Shown here: in pieces, positions 1-11,426 of the stretch | How positions within the stretch are numbered: the stretch's first letter is position 1 | Layout of the letters: each line of letters begins with the position of its first letter | Assembly (NCBI GenBank): GCA_037074765.1 | Contig: JBAMDO010000010.1 | Coordinates: forward strand, 347,517 to 411,516 | Length of the DNA: 64,000 bases | Origin: Mansonella perstans | Lineage: Eukaryota; Nematoda; Chromadorea; Rhabditida; Onchocercidae | Reading direction: 5' to 3' | Notes under the pieces: generated by a model | Told to the model about the DNA's origin: nothing | The model's input: only the letters and a program-made list of their open reading frames with translations | Databases searched by the model: none | Translations under genes and position numbers: made by a program

Positions 1-1766
1 GAATAATTAAATTCACTTTTTTTTCTTTTAACTGAAAAAAGAAACTAGATTAATTGTGGTTGTCAGGCATAACGATTTTCACTGATGTACATTATTTTGA
101 TACACTTGTTGAAATTATCATATGCAGAGTTTATTTAAACCTCCGGGAGTTGCAATATTTCTGTGAATGTACATATTTTATGTTTTTGTATAGAATTATA
201 AATTGAATGTTATTTGTCTTTTGATCATATCAAAATGACGAATAAATGATGGAACTGAAGATGTCATATGTGATTTGATAATTGTAGCAGATCAATTTAA
301 TTGTCACTGATTACTGGACAATGTCATAGCAAAACAACTATTTAGTGGGATGAAAGAAATTTTAATTCTACTCAATAAGAATAGAGATTAATTATGCTGT
401 TCAAAAAAAAAAAGTTTGTCAGTACCTTAAAGCCGGACATTAATTTTCATTTTGATCAGGCATCACTGAAAAATAACCTTACAACAAAAAAAATCTGCTA
501 CACTACAGTGTCTTAGCTTCTGAAGATTTTGCTGATTTTCAAGCAAATGATTCAGTCCCTGGTAATTTTTAGTATCAAGTTTTGGAGCACTACTCAAATT
601 GCACAAGCTATCTAGGTTTCATTGAATTGATACAATTTATTCGCTTGTAACCATAAAATTTATATATCTATCTAGTTTGTTGCTTTGAATCAGCAAAAAG
701 CTACGAAGGGCATCATCTGATATAAAATTGGAATTATGTATTAACTAAATGAGAGTGACAAGTTAAGTATGGATCATTGATAAGCAGGTGAAGTTGTCTC
801 ATAAGTGATCTCATAAAGGGTTACATCATCAAAATTGTATGATGTTATCCGAAGGCTTGAATATATAATAGATGCAAAATTTCACTCTCATATCGCGATA
901 AATGATGAAAGATAAGAAGCATGTAAGATACAACTTGTGTAGTATAGAAACTACTATCATTTTTTTAAATGCTATAGAAATATTTCCGTTCATAAAAGAG
1001 AGTTTTTTTTTTTTTTTTTTTTTTTTCAAAAAAATTTATCGTTAAAACTTTCGTTAGAAGATAAATGATATAGTTTAACTAATAATTAAAATAGCTATTG
1101 TTCCTTATTTAGACAATAAATGGAAAATTTTCTACAAGTAGAAATTTAAAAAAAAAAGAAAAAATCAGAGAAAGGGAAAAGGATGAAATTTTTGATAGGC
1201 TAATTCATATCGTTAAGAATAATTGTTTTTATTGGTTAACATTGTTGATAATTTAAGGAAAATAATTATAGTTTCGATGTACATTGATAATAATAAATCG
1301 ATGTGAGTATAACTTATTGATAAGAGGAAATTGAAATAAAGTGTGAATAACGGTGACATTTCACGCTTCAGTTGCATTCATGGTAGTTTACAATCGAATG
1401 CGGTGATTATTTTATGTAGAATTGCTATATTACGCTATATCGTTAATTCGCTTTATCAATTCTTATTTCATTGAAAATACAACAAATAACAATCAACAGT
1501 ATCGAGAGATTTTTTTTTTTATGATGATACGAGGAATGATAATGATGATAACTTATCATTTATTTTTATTAATTATTCATTAGGATGACTTTGTTGTTAG
1601 GCAATAATTGGGAAAAGAACGAAAGGAACTGTACTCTTTTTCCATTAATAGCAAAGAGTATGCCATTGTCACACCAATTTGTTGTCATCGACCATCATCA
1701 ATCGCGATTTGTACTATCAGGTCTTTCCAATTCCTCCCCAATTCTTCCTACTTCTCATCATCTTTT

Positions 1767-1768
<2 letters not shown>

Positions 1769-1803
<35 letters not shown>
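1769..1803. repeat. (TC)n microsatellite
   Basis: A nearly pure CT dinucleotide tract followed by a T-run. It lies upstream of the makorin gene and inside a chance open frame. Confidence 0.9.
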
Positions 1804-1810
<7 letters not shown>

Positions 1811-2264
1811 CCTTCACTAAAAAGCAATACAATCCTAAACCTTCAACTTTTCTAAAAGTAAGCATATCCTAATAAGCCAAAGCAGTAATCCTAAAACTAA
1901 AATATATCTCGGTATTGCATATCGTTGGATATTTTTAACAGCACCTACTTTCGGGCAATTGGGCTACTAACCGATATGTGAGTGTCACAGAGATGTGTCG
2001 AAAATAGGATGATATGGCATTTTCGGTTGTTGGGTGATGCGTTTACTGACTGTACTTTGCATTAGTTTTCTCATGAATTGTTAAGTGTTTGCAGAATGAA
2101 TAAACTTTAGAGAAATTTTTTGAAAGGGGCAAGCAGTATGAACGTAGTGTTAAAAATGCTTACATTTTATCAACAAATAAAAGAGTGTTAAAATTTTAAT
2201 TTTGTAAGATGATATTATGCGTATATTGATTGTGTACATAGTTAAAAAGTTATCTCTCAAATGT

Positions 2265-2301
2265 GTTTTTTTTTTTTTTTTTTTTTTTTTTTTTCTTTTA
2301 G
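2265..2301 (+). promoter_or_regulatory. candidate trans-splice acceptor of makorin mRNA
   Basis: A T-run of about 30 bases followed by CTTTTAG. The exon begins at 2302 and the first ATG lies 27 bases downstream at 2329. No upstream coding exon is visible, so this fits a spliced-leader acceptor, although an ordinary 5' UTR intron is equally possible. Confidence 0.4.
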
Positions 2302-2328
2302 GAGAACGGAACAGAACATTCGGCGCAT

Positions 2329-4613
2329 ATGGCAGCTGGTAAGCATTCAAATTCATAACTTCTTACGAATTATTGAATCCAATAATTTATTCCAAAATTC
2401 AACAAATTGTTCCAATTTTGATATTTAGTTATAAATGCTATTTGCGACTATATTTGATGCTTCTTGTCTATTAATTGCTTCCACTACAATTAATTTTTAT
2501 ATGAAATAAACTTATCATCGTATGCATTACATACGAAGGACATTAAGGATAGAGTTTTAAAACTTTACATCTTTTTTTTCTCTTTGTTCTTTCTATGATC
2601 TGATGAGTTATTTTATCATTCAATTTTTGTAATAAATGTGTGCTTATTTAAGCATCAACAACCACTCCAACGAGCAAAATTTTATGTCGATATTTTGCAA
2701 ATAATGTTTGTCGCGAAGGTTCTTCATGTCCATTTTCCCACGATCGTAGCTCGAAACCGGATCGAACTTGCCGTTACTACCTGATTGGGAAGTGTGCTTT
2801 TGGTACTTCTTGCAGGTACACTCGTTTAATTAGTTCTGCTAGTGTATTTACAGCTTTTATAGCTAAACTGAAAAAAAAAAACGCTAAAGCCACAGAAGCG
2901 TCAGAAATGTGAATATTCGCATGATATTGATAAGAAGAAAGAAGTGATACTTTTGTAAAAGTGCACAATCGCAAATGTTATTTATTAGCATAAGAGAATT
3001 TGGACCAGCATGCATACAGCTATTAATAGTTTCAAATGTTTCTCAGATATGACCATAAACGACCGCCATTGGATGGGATTAAGACAGTGAAAAATTTTTC
3101 TCGTGCAACAGAAAATCCTAACTCAAGCAAAGGTAATTTTCATCTCAGCGGTGTTTTTAAAAAGTGAATAAATGTTTGCACATACATTGTTAAGATGATA
3201 GTGAGGAAATAGTTAATAGTTATGTTTAGTGTGCAATCACAATGTAGTAACAGCTTTGATCTAAGAGCTATTGATAAGAAAAATTAATAAGCTTGATTGG
3301 TAACTGATAATGTATTGTGCGGAACAGTTTGATTATTCGTTATTCCAGTGTGTGGTTGCAGCGGTGATGAAATAGCAACGACAGCAAAAGCAGTAAACCG
3401 AAGCAGTCACATGTTTTCTGTGGATGCAGCTGAATTTGTTCCTTCTTGGAAAATTTTGGCAGTAAACGAAGTTGAAACTGCTGCTTCAGGGTAAATGAAT
3501 TACCGGTCTTTTGTAAAAAGTGAATTATTTTCAAATATTAAATGAAATGAAAGAATACAAAGACAATTGTAGGTCGTTTGGTTCGCTACCGTTATGTCCA
3601 TATTTTGAAACGGGAAGCTGTGACAAAGGTGACAAGTGCCAGTTCGTGCATGGTGATGTGTGTGACCTTTGTAATGTGGCATGCTTACATCCAACGGATA
3701 CAGAGCAGCGTGCTCAACATCGGCGGGAATGCACAGATGCTCATGAAGCTGCCATGGAAGAAGCATTTGCTGCGGCACGTTCGGCTAATAAAGTGTGCGG
3801 TATATGTATGGAAAACATTAGGTAAGTTAATTTGTTTCATCTTTTGCTGAACTATGTTTTAGCTGGATATGAAAGAGAGGGGATATGATCTTTTTAGAAA
3901 AGTTAAGGTCAATTCCGATTATCATGTGTAAGCATGAGAATATGTGCACTTTCAGGGAGAGGAAGAGCCGTTTTGGAATCTTAAATGGCTGCAGACACTG
4001 TTTTTGTTTAGACTGCATTCGACAATGGCGCCGAAATCAGAATGATCATTTCGAAAAGAAAACAGTTCGCAGTTGTCCTGAATGTCGCACTCATTCTGAT
4101 TTTGTCATTCCCGGTTGGCTTTCGCACTCTCTTTTCTTCGCAATAATTTTTTGCGAAAGCCTTCTGAATATTTCTTTTTGCATTTTTTGGAAAGAAAAGC
4201 CTAACAAACATATGTATTGCAGCCACATATTGGGTCGAGGACCAAACAGATAAGGATGACCTAATTGCTAGATTTCGTGAGAATACAAAACAGAAACAGT
4301 GCAAATATGTGAAAGGAGGGTCTATCGATGATTGTCCATTTGGTAATAAGTGTTTCTACAAACATGAACTGCCGGATGGCACTGTTGTGGAGGGCGAAAG
4401 CCCACGAACTCTTCAAAGGTTCTTTTCCTCTTTTAAAGTTACTTCCAACCATTATTTCGGTTTATTTTCATGGAAAGATGATGATTGATAGCGTTTTGCA
4501 GGCGAAGACGCCCGTTATATTCCGAAATATGGTCATTTTCTGATTCAGACTCAGAGGATGATTTTTCCAGAATTGCACATGGCATTATCAGCCGAGCATT
4601 CAATCTCGTTTAG
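2329..4613 (+). CDS. mkrn: makorin-type RING E3 ubiquitin ligase
   Basis: Eight phase-consistent exons: 2329-2338, 2653-2815, 3047-3132, 3349-3490, 3573-3821, 3956-4113, 4223-4418 and 4502-4613, giving 371 residues. Domain order is the makorin signature: two CCCH zinc fingers at the N-terminus ([19 protein letters not shown], then [19 protein letters not shown]), a central linker, a third CCCH finger ([19 protein letters not shown]), the makorin Cys-rich segment, a C3HC4 RING (CGICMENI, then [14 protein letters not shown] and CPECR) and a last CCCH finger ([20 protein letters not shown]). Makorins are RNA-binding E3 ligases. In Caenorhabditis elegans the makorin LEP-2 acts in the LIN-28 heterochronic pathway, and orthology to lep-2 is inferred here. 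The protein ends in an acidic patch (SDSDSEDD) and a short tail. The donor after exon 6 (GTTGGC) is weak, but frame and family alignment support it. Confidence 0.95.
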
Positions 4614-6398
4614 AATATTTCCGCAGTGTTACCACCATTCATACATTTTAATTATCATTGGCTGTACTTGGATATTATCCTTTTCTCCTACAAATAGAAA
4701 GTTGCGCAGAAGTTTTTCGAATCCAAGAAAATATTGTTCTTTGTCATGAAGTTTCTCTTTGCTTTTTGTACCAGCTCTGTGGCAAATCACCGTCGTCTAT
4801 TTCTTCATGCCAACTGTAATTGAGTTCTGTTTCCGTCTCATTTCTTAACTACTAACATTCTTTTTTTTTTTTGGGTTTATTATGGTTTGCTATAAATTGC
4901 TATTTTCAATTTTTGTATGTTGTCATGAATAACTTAATCGTAGCTTAGTACTATGATGTAATATTATTGTAGCAGCTTTAAACTAACTGTACAATATGCT
5001 TAAATTGTTAGGATATCTTTAAGTACTGGTAACCTATCTTCTGGCTCGTTATCTATTCATTTGATTATTTATGTCCCTAATGTAAATCTCTAATGTTAGT
5101 TATTTCTTTTTAATGAAGTGCTGCTGCAGTTAAATCTGGCGTTGATATTTTCAGGTCAGAATAATGTTTTCATTTACGTTATTAAATAATTTCTGATATG
5201 ATCTCCATTGATTTCTCTGAATACCTAACTTTTAATGGAGAGAGCAACGAGTAATGTTGATTTAGAGCATAATTTCCAAATGGCTTTAAAGCAAACATAG
5301 ATTTTTCGCAACCTTTTGACAAATCTTTCGATTAAAGTGTTTGTTTCGGATTGGAGAATGCTTAAGCATACCGGGTACGATTGAGTTCTTGGGAGTTTTT
5401 GGACTTTATAAAAGAGACTAATGTATATCTGTTGGTGGCATACAATTGCAATAGGCTTGTTTAGTTGGATAAACATTGGTAGTTTGAGAAAGAGGACAGA
5501 AACTAAATCTCATAGAACTGGTATAATCTGCACAAATCGATTTTGATGATATATTAGCTTCAAGTATTGCTGCATTGGTCGGAAATTGACGATTTAAGCT
5601 TGGTTTGGCGTAATGGGAACACTCGTAAATTCTTTTACATTGTGTTATTCATAGCTTTGGTTGGGAATGTTAAAATGACTTTCTATTAAAAATCATAGTA
5701 TTATTTTTTTTTATTTGATTGATTAGATGTAGTGAATGAGTAACAAATTAAATAAGTAAGCAGCCAAATAACTCAGAATATTTTTTGTCTTTAATAAACT
5801 TAGTGTTAAATATAAAATATAATATATGTTAAATATAAAATATAAATATAAAACATGTATAATGTTAAATATAAAACATTTTGAAAGATTTTAATAGTCA
5901 ATAGGAGGAAAACTTATTCATTAGTAGCCTGAATTTGCAATATTCCAAAATTAACTGACTAATTGCTATTCCAAAGAAGGAATCAGCTGATATTTCTGTA
6001 TACTTCAAAATTAAATTCAATTTTCACTTAATTGGAGTAAATGTTGAATTTAATTGATCATTAAGTGTAAGTTGTTCGCTGTTTTTTTTTTTTTTTTTTT
6101 TTTTTAATTGATCATTAAGTGTAGTGTTCGCTGTTTCTTTTTGTTATCTGATTTTCGGTAAAATATTGTTGACAGTTGTAACTTGACAAAATATCAACTG
6201 CTAATAGATGATATTACTAGAAAGATGGTAAAGGTCAAGTAAGTTAAATGACTTTTTTTAAGCGAGATTTTTGCATATTTATTTCTGAATGAATAGTAAA
6301 TATAAGTGATGATTTGAGGAGCTGGCATATGGCAAAATTCAAATGTAACTATGGATTACTTTCTTGTGAGATTATTTCAGCTTTTTTTTTTTTTTTTA
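4614..6398. other. intergenic, AT-rich, local duplications
   Basis: There is no convincing exon on either strand between makorin and the SPIN90-domain gene. It contains a TAAATATAAAA-type low-complexity tract (about 5806-5880) and a short duplication split by a T-run (6051-6136). The 83-residue open frame on the minus strand at 5225-5476 has no splice context or recognisable motif. Confidence 0.5.
6051..6136. repeat. direct duplication flanking a poly-T run
   Basis: The block AATTGATCATTAAGTGTA plus a GTTCGCTGTTT tail occurs twice, before and after a T-run of about 22 bases. The second copy lacks about three bases after GTGTA. This looks like a recent tandem duplication or slippage product. 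Confidence 0.8.
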
Positions 6399-6399
6399 G
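6381..6399 (+). promoter_or_regulatory. candidate trans-splice acceptor of SPIN90-domain mRNA
   Basis: A run of 16 or more T followed by AG lies 25 bases before the chosen start codon, with in-frame stops between the two. This fits a spliced-leader acceptor or a 5' UTR intron. Confidence 0.4.
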
Positions 6400-6424
6400 A
6401 TATTAAGAGGAATTATAGTGGTTC

Positions 6425-8511
6425 ATGTATGTTCCGGTGCTGAACAGTAAGGAGAAGGCTCAAGAATTGGTTGATATCATTCGGGAACAGACTGATGCTC
6501 CTATGGGAACATGTATAAATACAGTATCGATCATCTTGAATAGTTTGTTGCGAGATTTGCCAGATGTATATAGTCTTCATATTATAAAAAATGCTTTGGA
6601 AAAAGATGATTTAATTGATGTTGATAATTGTTATGATGCAAGAGTATTGGAGCAGCTTACTGCAAGTATAACAAGTCACATTGAGGATAAAGATCAGGTA
6701 TGCATAACATAAATTTATTACACTATCCCTTCTTTTATTCTTGTTAGCAGTATTTTATATTTATCTACTAAATCATAAAATATTATTTCAAACAAAATTT
6801 GAATTAGAACAGTAGAAATGGCGAGCAATGTTATACGTCGATTTAAATAATGTTTTGCAGCTAGACTGTTCAATTTGGAATGACGAAGCTATATTGGTTA
6901 AATCGCTACAGCACTTTTGTGGATTTCTGGTAACTTAATAATACAACAGCTGGTCTGTGGTTATGTATCGAAATTTCAGTGCCCTTCAAATTCAATTTGA
7001 TTAATGTTCAAAAGAAAAAATTTAGTCTCCTACGGCTACTTGTATTGTAAAAAAATTTATGTAGCATATAGTGAAAGATTGTTTGCATGAAGTTTAAATT
7101 ACAGAAAAAAGCTGATACCCGAGTACTCATAAAACGTTTACGTCGAGATGATTATGCCTTCATTGAGCAGCTCGTTTCATTTTATCAAGTGGTAAGTTTT
7201 TATTCCCAAATAGTTTAATGTAGAGGTAATTTTTAGGAGTGAAGGATTTCTCCTTTTAAACTGTCATCAAAATCTTGCAATTATAGCATCGCATAATTTT
7301 TATCTTTTTTTTTCTTATCTTTAGGAGCTAAAGAAATCAGTGCGTATCGAGCTCCATTCTACATTTCATTTACTTTGTTTGTTGGATCGGTCAGTGATAA
7401 CAATGCTGCTTTGTGGGCAATTACCGGTTCTGCTAGTATTACAAAATAATTTCTGTTTACCGCTCACTGAACTTGATATATCAGCTGTGCAGTTGCTTAC
7501 TGTATTGTTTTCAACTGGCGAAAAATTCCCAACCGCACATTATGGTAAATTTCATCGCTTGATTTGTTCACATTTTTTCTCGTCATATTTTACCACATTC
7601 ATGATGTCGCCTTAAAATGTTTGAGCAAATTTATTCAAATAACTGTTTTGAATCTACTAATTTTATGCGGGAATGAGATAGTTGTTAAAACTTGCCAGAA
7701 GAAAGTTGCAACTTTTTCAATTCTCGACGCATTATTTTTGTACAAGAATTTTCAGATGTTCTGAATTTGGAATTCTTAACGAAGATGGTCTCAATGATAG
7801 AGGATTTCGCAGATGCTTTTCAATTCCTTTTATCATTCAATGCCCATTTCGAGTCGAATGAAAGTACCGTTATTCAGGCTTTGTGTAAGAATCCTCAACG
7901 TGCATTTGGTCAGTTAATCACGATGCAGTTGAACCGGTGTAGAGCTGATAATGAAGGTAGATTCTTTGTAAATCCAGAATAGCTGTGCAACATTTTGTTC
8001 AGAAAGTATTAACCACAAAGCTACACTGGTTCATTTTCCTTCCGAAGGTAGCGCTAAACATTTTTTCGATATGCAGTTCTCAGCCTTTTCACACTATTAA
8101 TTCTTACTTTGGTTTCCTTTTTCAGACTTGCGGGCAGTTAAATTATTGATGGATATTTTTTACTTGTCAGATGAACTCATTACGGTTCTTTTTTATGAGA
8201 ACGATTTAAAAGTTCTTTATGGGATTCTGTGCCAGGATCTGACTGATACAAATCAATCGCAGGTATAGCTATGCTAACAGCTCCAAATAATCTTTGTGTT
8301 ACTGCTAGTTATTTTCGGCATAATTTAGAATGAAATTGTTTAGAAAGCGGCAATGATATTGCAAATAATGAAAAATATGGAAGTTATAAGACGGTGTGGT
8401 TTCACTCGAGAAGTTTGTGCATCGGTGAAAACTTTTCTTTTGATTCATGAAGCACAACTGGAATTGAGATGTTGTGCGGAATCCATCTTGCAGCAGATCA
8501 CCGAAAAATAA
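6425..8511 (+). CDS. SPIN90/Ldb17 leucine-rich domain protein (NCKIPSD-like)
   Basis: Seven phase-consistent exons: 6425-6697, 6861-6929, 7105-7191, 7325-7544, 7756-7956, 8126-8262 and 8344-8511, encoding 384 residues. The protein is almost entirely alpha-helical and leucine-rich. Blocks such as LLMDIFYLSDELITVLFYEN followed by DLKVLYGILCQDL match the SPIN90/NCKIPSD (Ldb17, Dip1) leucine-rich domain, which binds Arp2/3 and nucleates unbranched actin filaments. I chose the ATG at 6425 because the frame upstream has TAA and TAG stops between it and an acceptor at 6399 that follows a 17-T run. Vertebrate NCKIPSD has an N-terminal SH3 domain and proline-rich region, and none is encoded here, so this would be a domain-only form as in fungal Dip1. 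The family call rests on pattern resemblance rather than a search. Confidence 0.8.
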
Positions 8512-8802
8512 GCATCGTCATCCATGACATTGTAACATTCGACGTGTAAAAAAGTACATTTTGGTGTCAGAAGCTTGTCTTGTTTTTGATTTTTGTGTTT
8601 CAAGTATTAAAAGAATTATTTGTTGCCGGTTGTAGCATTCCTTATTCTTGTGAACTTCTGATTTGCAATAACGTCAATACATAATTTAATTTAATTCAGA
8701 ACTATGGTTGCTCATACAGCGCAAAGTTGAGTACTTCATATCTTGTAGCCCGTAAGTAGAGTAAAAAATGGAGCAAAAAAGTTTTGGTGTTGTAGTCCTG
8801 TC

Positions 8803-9262
8803 ATGATATTTTCTAGCTGCATTCAAATAGAGTTGGTTAAGGTATGTTGGAAAATTTTAGGACACTATCTTTCGACTTTTACACTCATGAATCGCCGTAA
8901 AAAATGGAAAAAGTTGAGTTGCTCTATTGATCTTCCTGCGACCAATCATCTTCGCAAGATCAGTAGAGCAACTCTTCGCGGCATTCTTGGCAAATGTAAT
9001 AAATATCCTAAATAGGTTATCCACCGAAGGAATTTTGAAGTATTCAGACGAAATTGAAATTTGTTAAATTCTTACCGTTTCAAGCTATCCACTTCTTTTG
9101 TAGAAATATTTTTCGAACAATTTCTCCGATGATCCATTATTAGATAATTCCGGAAGTACTATTGTTCAACATTATATAATTTCAGAAGCATTACGAGTAT
9201 TGGACGAAATGTCTAAAAATAATCGGTTTACTAGGAATCATTTAATCAATCTGGTTTGTTGA
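8803..9262 (+). CDS. weak small-gene candidate, histone-fold-like helix
   Basis: Exon 8803-8841 ends with a GTATGT donor in phase 0. A segment at 9104-9262 follows a pyrimidine-rich TTTTGTAG acceptor and is open only in phase 0. Joined, they give about 65 residues ending at a TGA. The second segment is acidic then helical, with SEALRVLDEMSKNNRFT preceded by FSDDPLLDNSGST. The arrangement (ELV..., a DD-containing turn, a long helix with EAL, then a final helix) faintly recalls the small histone-fold protein CENP-X/MHF2, but the typical LPQLLLDF ending is not found. It starts about 290 bases after the SPIN90-domain stop on the same strand, so it could be a downstream operon gene. The coding status is uncertain. 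Confidence 0.3.
8916..8974 (+). ncRNA. microRNA-precursor-like hairpin (candidate)
   Basis: A 59-base inverted repeat. The left arm GAGTTGCTCTATTGATCTT (8916-8934) pairs with the right arm AAGATCAGTAGAGCAACTC (8956-8974) over 19 base pairs, with one pair being a G-U wobble. A second short stem, GCGA with TCGC, closes a terminal loop of about 10 bases. Stem length and loop size match a compact pre-miRNA. It sits within the putative intron of the small-gene candidate above. A palindrome of another origin, such as a mobile-element remnant, is also possible. Confidence 0.4.
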
Positions 9263-10623
9263 AAGAAGCTAAACATATGCTTTCATGGTATTTTGAATGA
9301 TCCAGTTTACCAGAATTATGGTATGAATCCACACATAATTATTGATAGCAACAATAGCGATGTATTCTTAGTTTTTTTTGTTTCAAGATTTCGGACCAAA
9401 GTTTATCCTAATCAGTATTTCCAAATGATCTGTCTTATTCCACTATATTTTCACATCCTTTTAAAACAAACTCTACGATTATTTCATTGAAGAAGTCGTA
9501 GTTTTAATGAATATCAATTTATATTATCTTAGATCAGGATGTCACAAACATGTATCTCCAGTTGTGCATAAATAAGAGAATAAAAATGGTAAGAAACATC
9601 CGGTTTGTAACAAAAATTATCAAATATATTTCCTGCCAATCTTACTATCAGAGATTGACCATTAGAAATATGCATTTGCTAATTGATGCCATACATGGAA
9701 TATTTAAGCTGTACACAGTTTCGGTATTATTTTTAAGAGCAAAAAACATAAAATTATTATTTAACATATATAAGTACTCATTTCATCGCCCGAAAATGCA
9801 GTCCGTAAGGAAGAAATTTATTTAATAAAAAATTTTCGGTTACATATTTTCTGTATTGTTCTGCTGAAAACATTCATTACGATTTTATCATCAGTATTTG
9901 AAAAAGTGATAATTTAAAAAGCGATTGCCATGTTTATTCTACGACCAAAAGGTCGAGGATTATATATAATGAATGACTCGGCGATTAGTTTGCACAGGTG
10001 ATTAGTTATTCGATTTCACAAATAGGTATCTTTTAGAAAAATGTATTTCAATTTTTGGTGGAATTTCGATGCAGTTCAGATTATGTATATGGATAGCATG
10101 AAGTTATTGGTTATTACTACACAACTCATAGAATTTCAGGTAGCAATTATTGGTGACGTGTCTATATATTTTCTTCACAAAGTACATAAGTTTCTGTGTC
10201 ACTTTGCATCATCTGAAGTTATGAAGATGGATGAGGATGGAGTAGAAATTTGAATCATAATCTGATATGCAATTCCTCTGTCTAATTACTTCTCAAATAT
10301 ATGCAATGAATATTTTTAGGAAAAAGTTGTCAATAATAAGAATGAATTTGATACGTCGGATATTACAAATTGAGAATGTATTATTGTCACATATTGTCCC
10401 ATTCGTCGTAAGCTGACATAATTCCAGATGACATCTCCATATTTCCTCCTTTACCTTTCTTTACTGCGGCACTCTGTAATTCCTAAAATTTTATTAAACA
10501 ATTTCAAAAACGATTCAAATTTCAGTAAGATATTTCATAATACTGTTACTATTTTTATTACCAAAACCAAATGAATGTTTAATCTAAATTTCTATTCACA
10601 TGTGCTTCTGTTTTACGCAGTTT
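9263..10623. other. intergenic, AT-rich
   Basis: Short open frames on the plus strand (9293-9490, 9550-9825, 10041-10253) are low-complexity and lack convincing splice structure. I support no gene here. Confidence 0.45.
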
Positions 10624-11400
10624 TCAGTAAGTGATTGATGGAATCGAAAAAATCACCTGTTCACGATCGAACTGCCACGTTTCGTAATCACGTAGAGCAA
10701 TTTGTACGTAACTTGTTACATAGTGTTGTTCTTCCGTACGCTGATATTTTTGCAGAACATCAAGTGCTAAATTTTTTAGCTCAATCATATTCAGTGCTTC
10801 ACATTCAGCAACCAACCTAAATGTGTAAAATTTCGATAATTTCTGAAAAGCAAATGAATTGATGATTTTCACATAAAAAACTAATAATGCTTCCGAAAAA
10901 TTGGCAATTTTTTACTAAATTTTTATTCTTGGAAGTAACAGCTTAGAATAAATAAACACCATGTTTAACGCATAGTTTACTGTCATGTAATGATTCCATT
11001 GACATACTTTGCAAGATCATCCGGTTTTGCAGGTAACGCCAATGATAGAACAAATTTTTCTTTCTTTAGTCGCAGATATGCAAGAATATGTCGAAAAGAT
11101 TTCGGATCGCGATCCAGATAATAATTACCTGAAATTTTGGATTTTAATGAATAAAACTTACTCCTCCTGTTCGAGAACTTTATACACTTGTCAGATGTGA
11201 TATTTTTGAATGATATCGTCAGTACAAATTCATGCTTGCCAACCTCCTTTATCGGTGGCAATCTGTTTTATAGTACCAGGTTTGAACCATTCTGCCAATT
11301 TACTTTTTGGATCTGCCAATAGATCAGTGCGCCGAACTGTGTAGCGTTTACCACCAACGTTGACATTCAGGATGTCATTGCTGTGTCGGTTATGGGTCAT
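10624..11400 (-). CDS. small BTB/POZ (T1, KCTD-like) protein
   Basis: Three phase-consistent exons on the minus strand: 11400-11244, 11128-11008 and 10816-10624, giving 156 residues. The BTB/T1 domain begins near residue 10. It shows the NVGGKRYTVRRTDLL start, the DPKSKLAEWF turn, the NYYLDRDPKSFRHILAYLR core (as in KCTD and Kv T1 domains) and LVAECEALNMIELKNLA as the closing helices. Joining exons 1 and 2 restores a continuous DKGGNYYLDRDP. KCTD proteins usually serve as oligomeric adaptors, often for Cullin-3 ubiquitin ligases. The start follows a TTATCAG acceptor at 11425-11426. The end may not be final: a possible donor (CAG/GTGATT) lies ten codons before the stop, so a further exon is possible. 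I cannot assign a subfamily. Confidence 0.85.
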
Positions 11401-11426
11401 TGCTGGTTCTGTGCTAAATTTGATCT

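Larger units (their letters stand above)
1..2301. other. AT-rich non-coding left flank
   Basis: I see no supportable exon here. It contains long homopolymer runs (T-run near 1002-1026), a CT microsatellite at about 1769-1803 and a T-run of about 30 bases at 2265-2294 that ends in the acceptor of the makorin transcript. It probably holds the makorin promoter, but I recognise no specific element. Confidence 0.5.

Noticed and set aside
1585..1872. 95-residue plus-strand open frame over the CT microsatellite
   Set aside because: About a third of it is the translated dinucleotide repeat, with no motif and no splice context.
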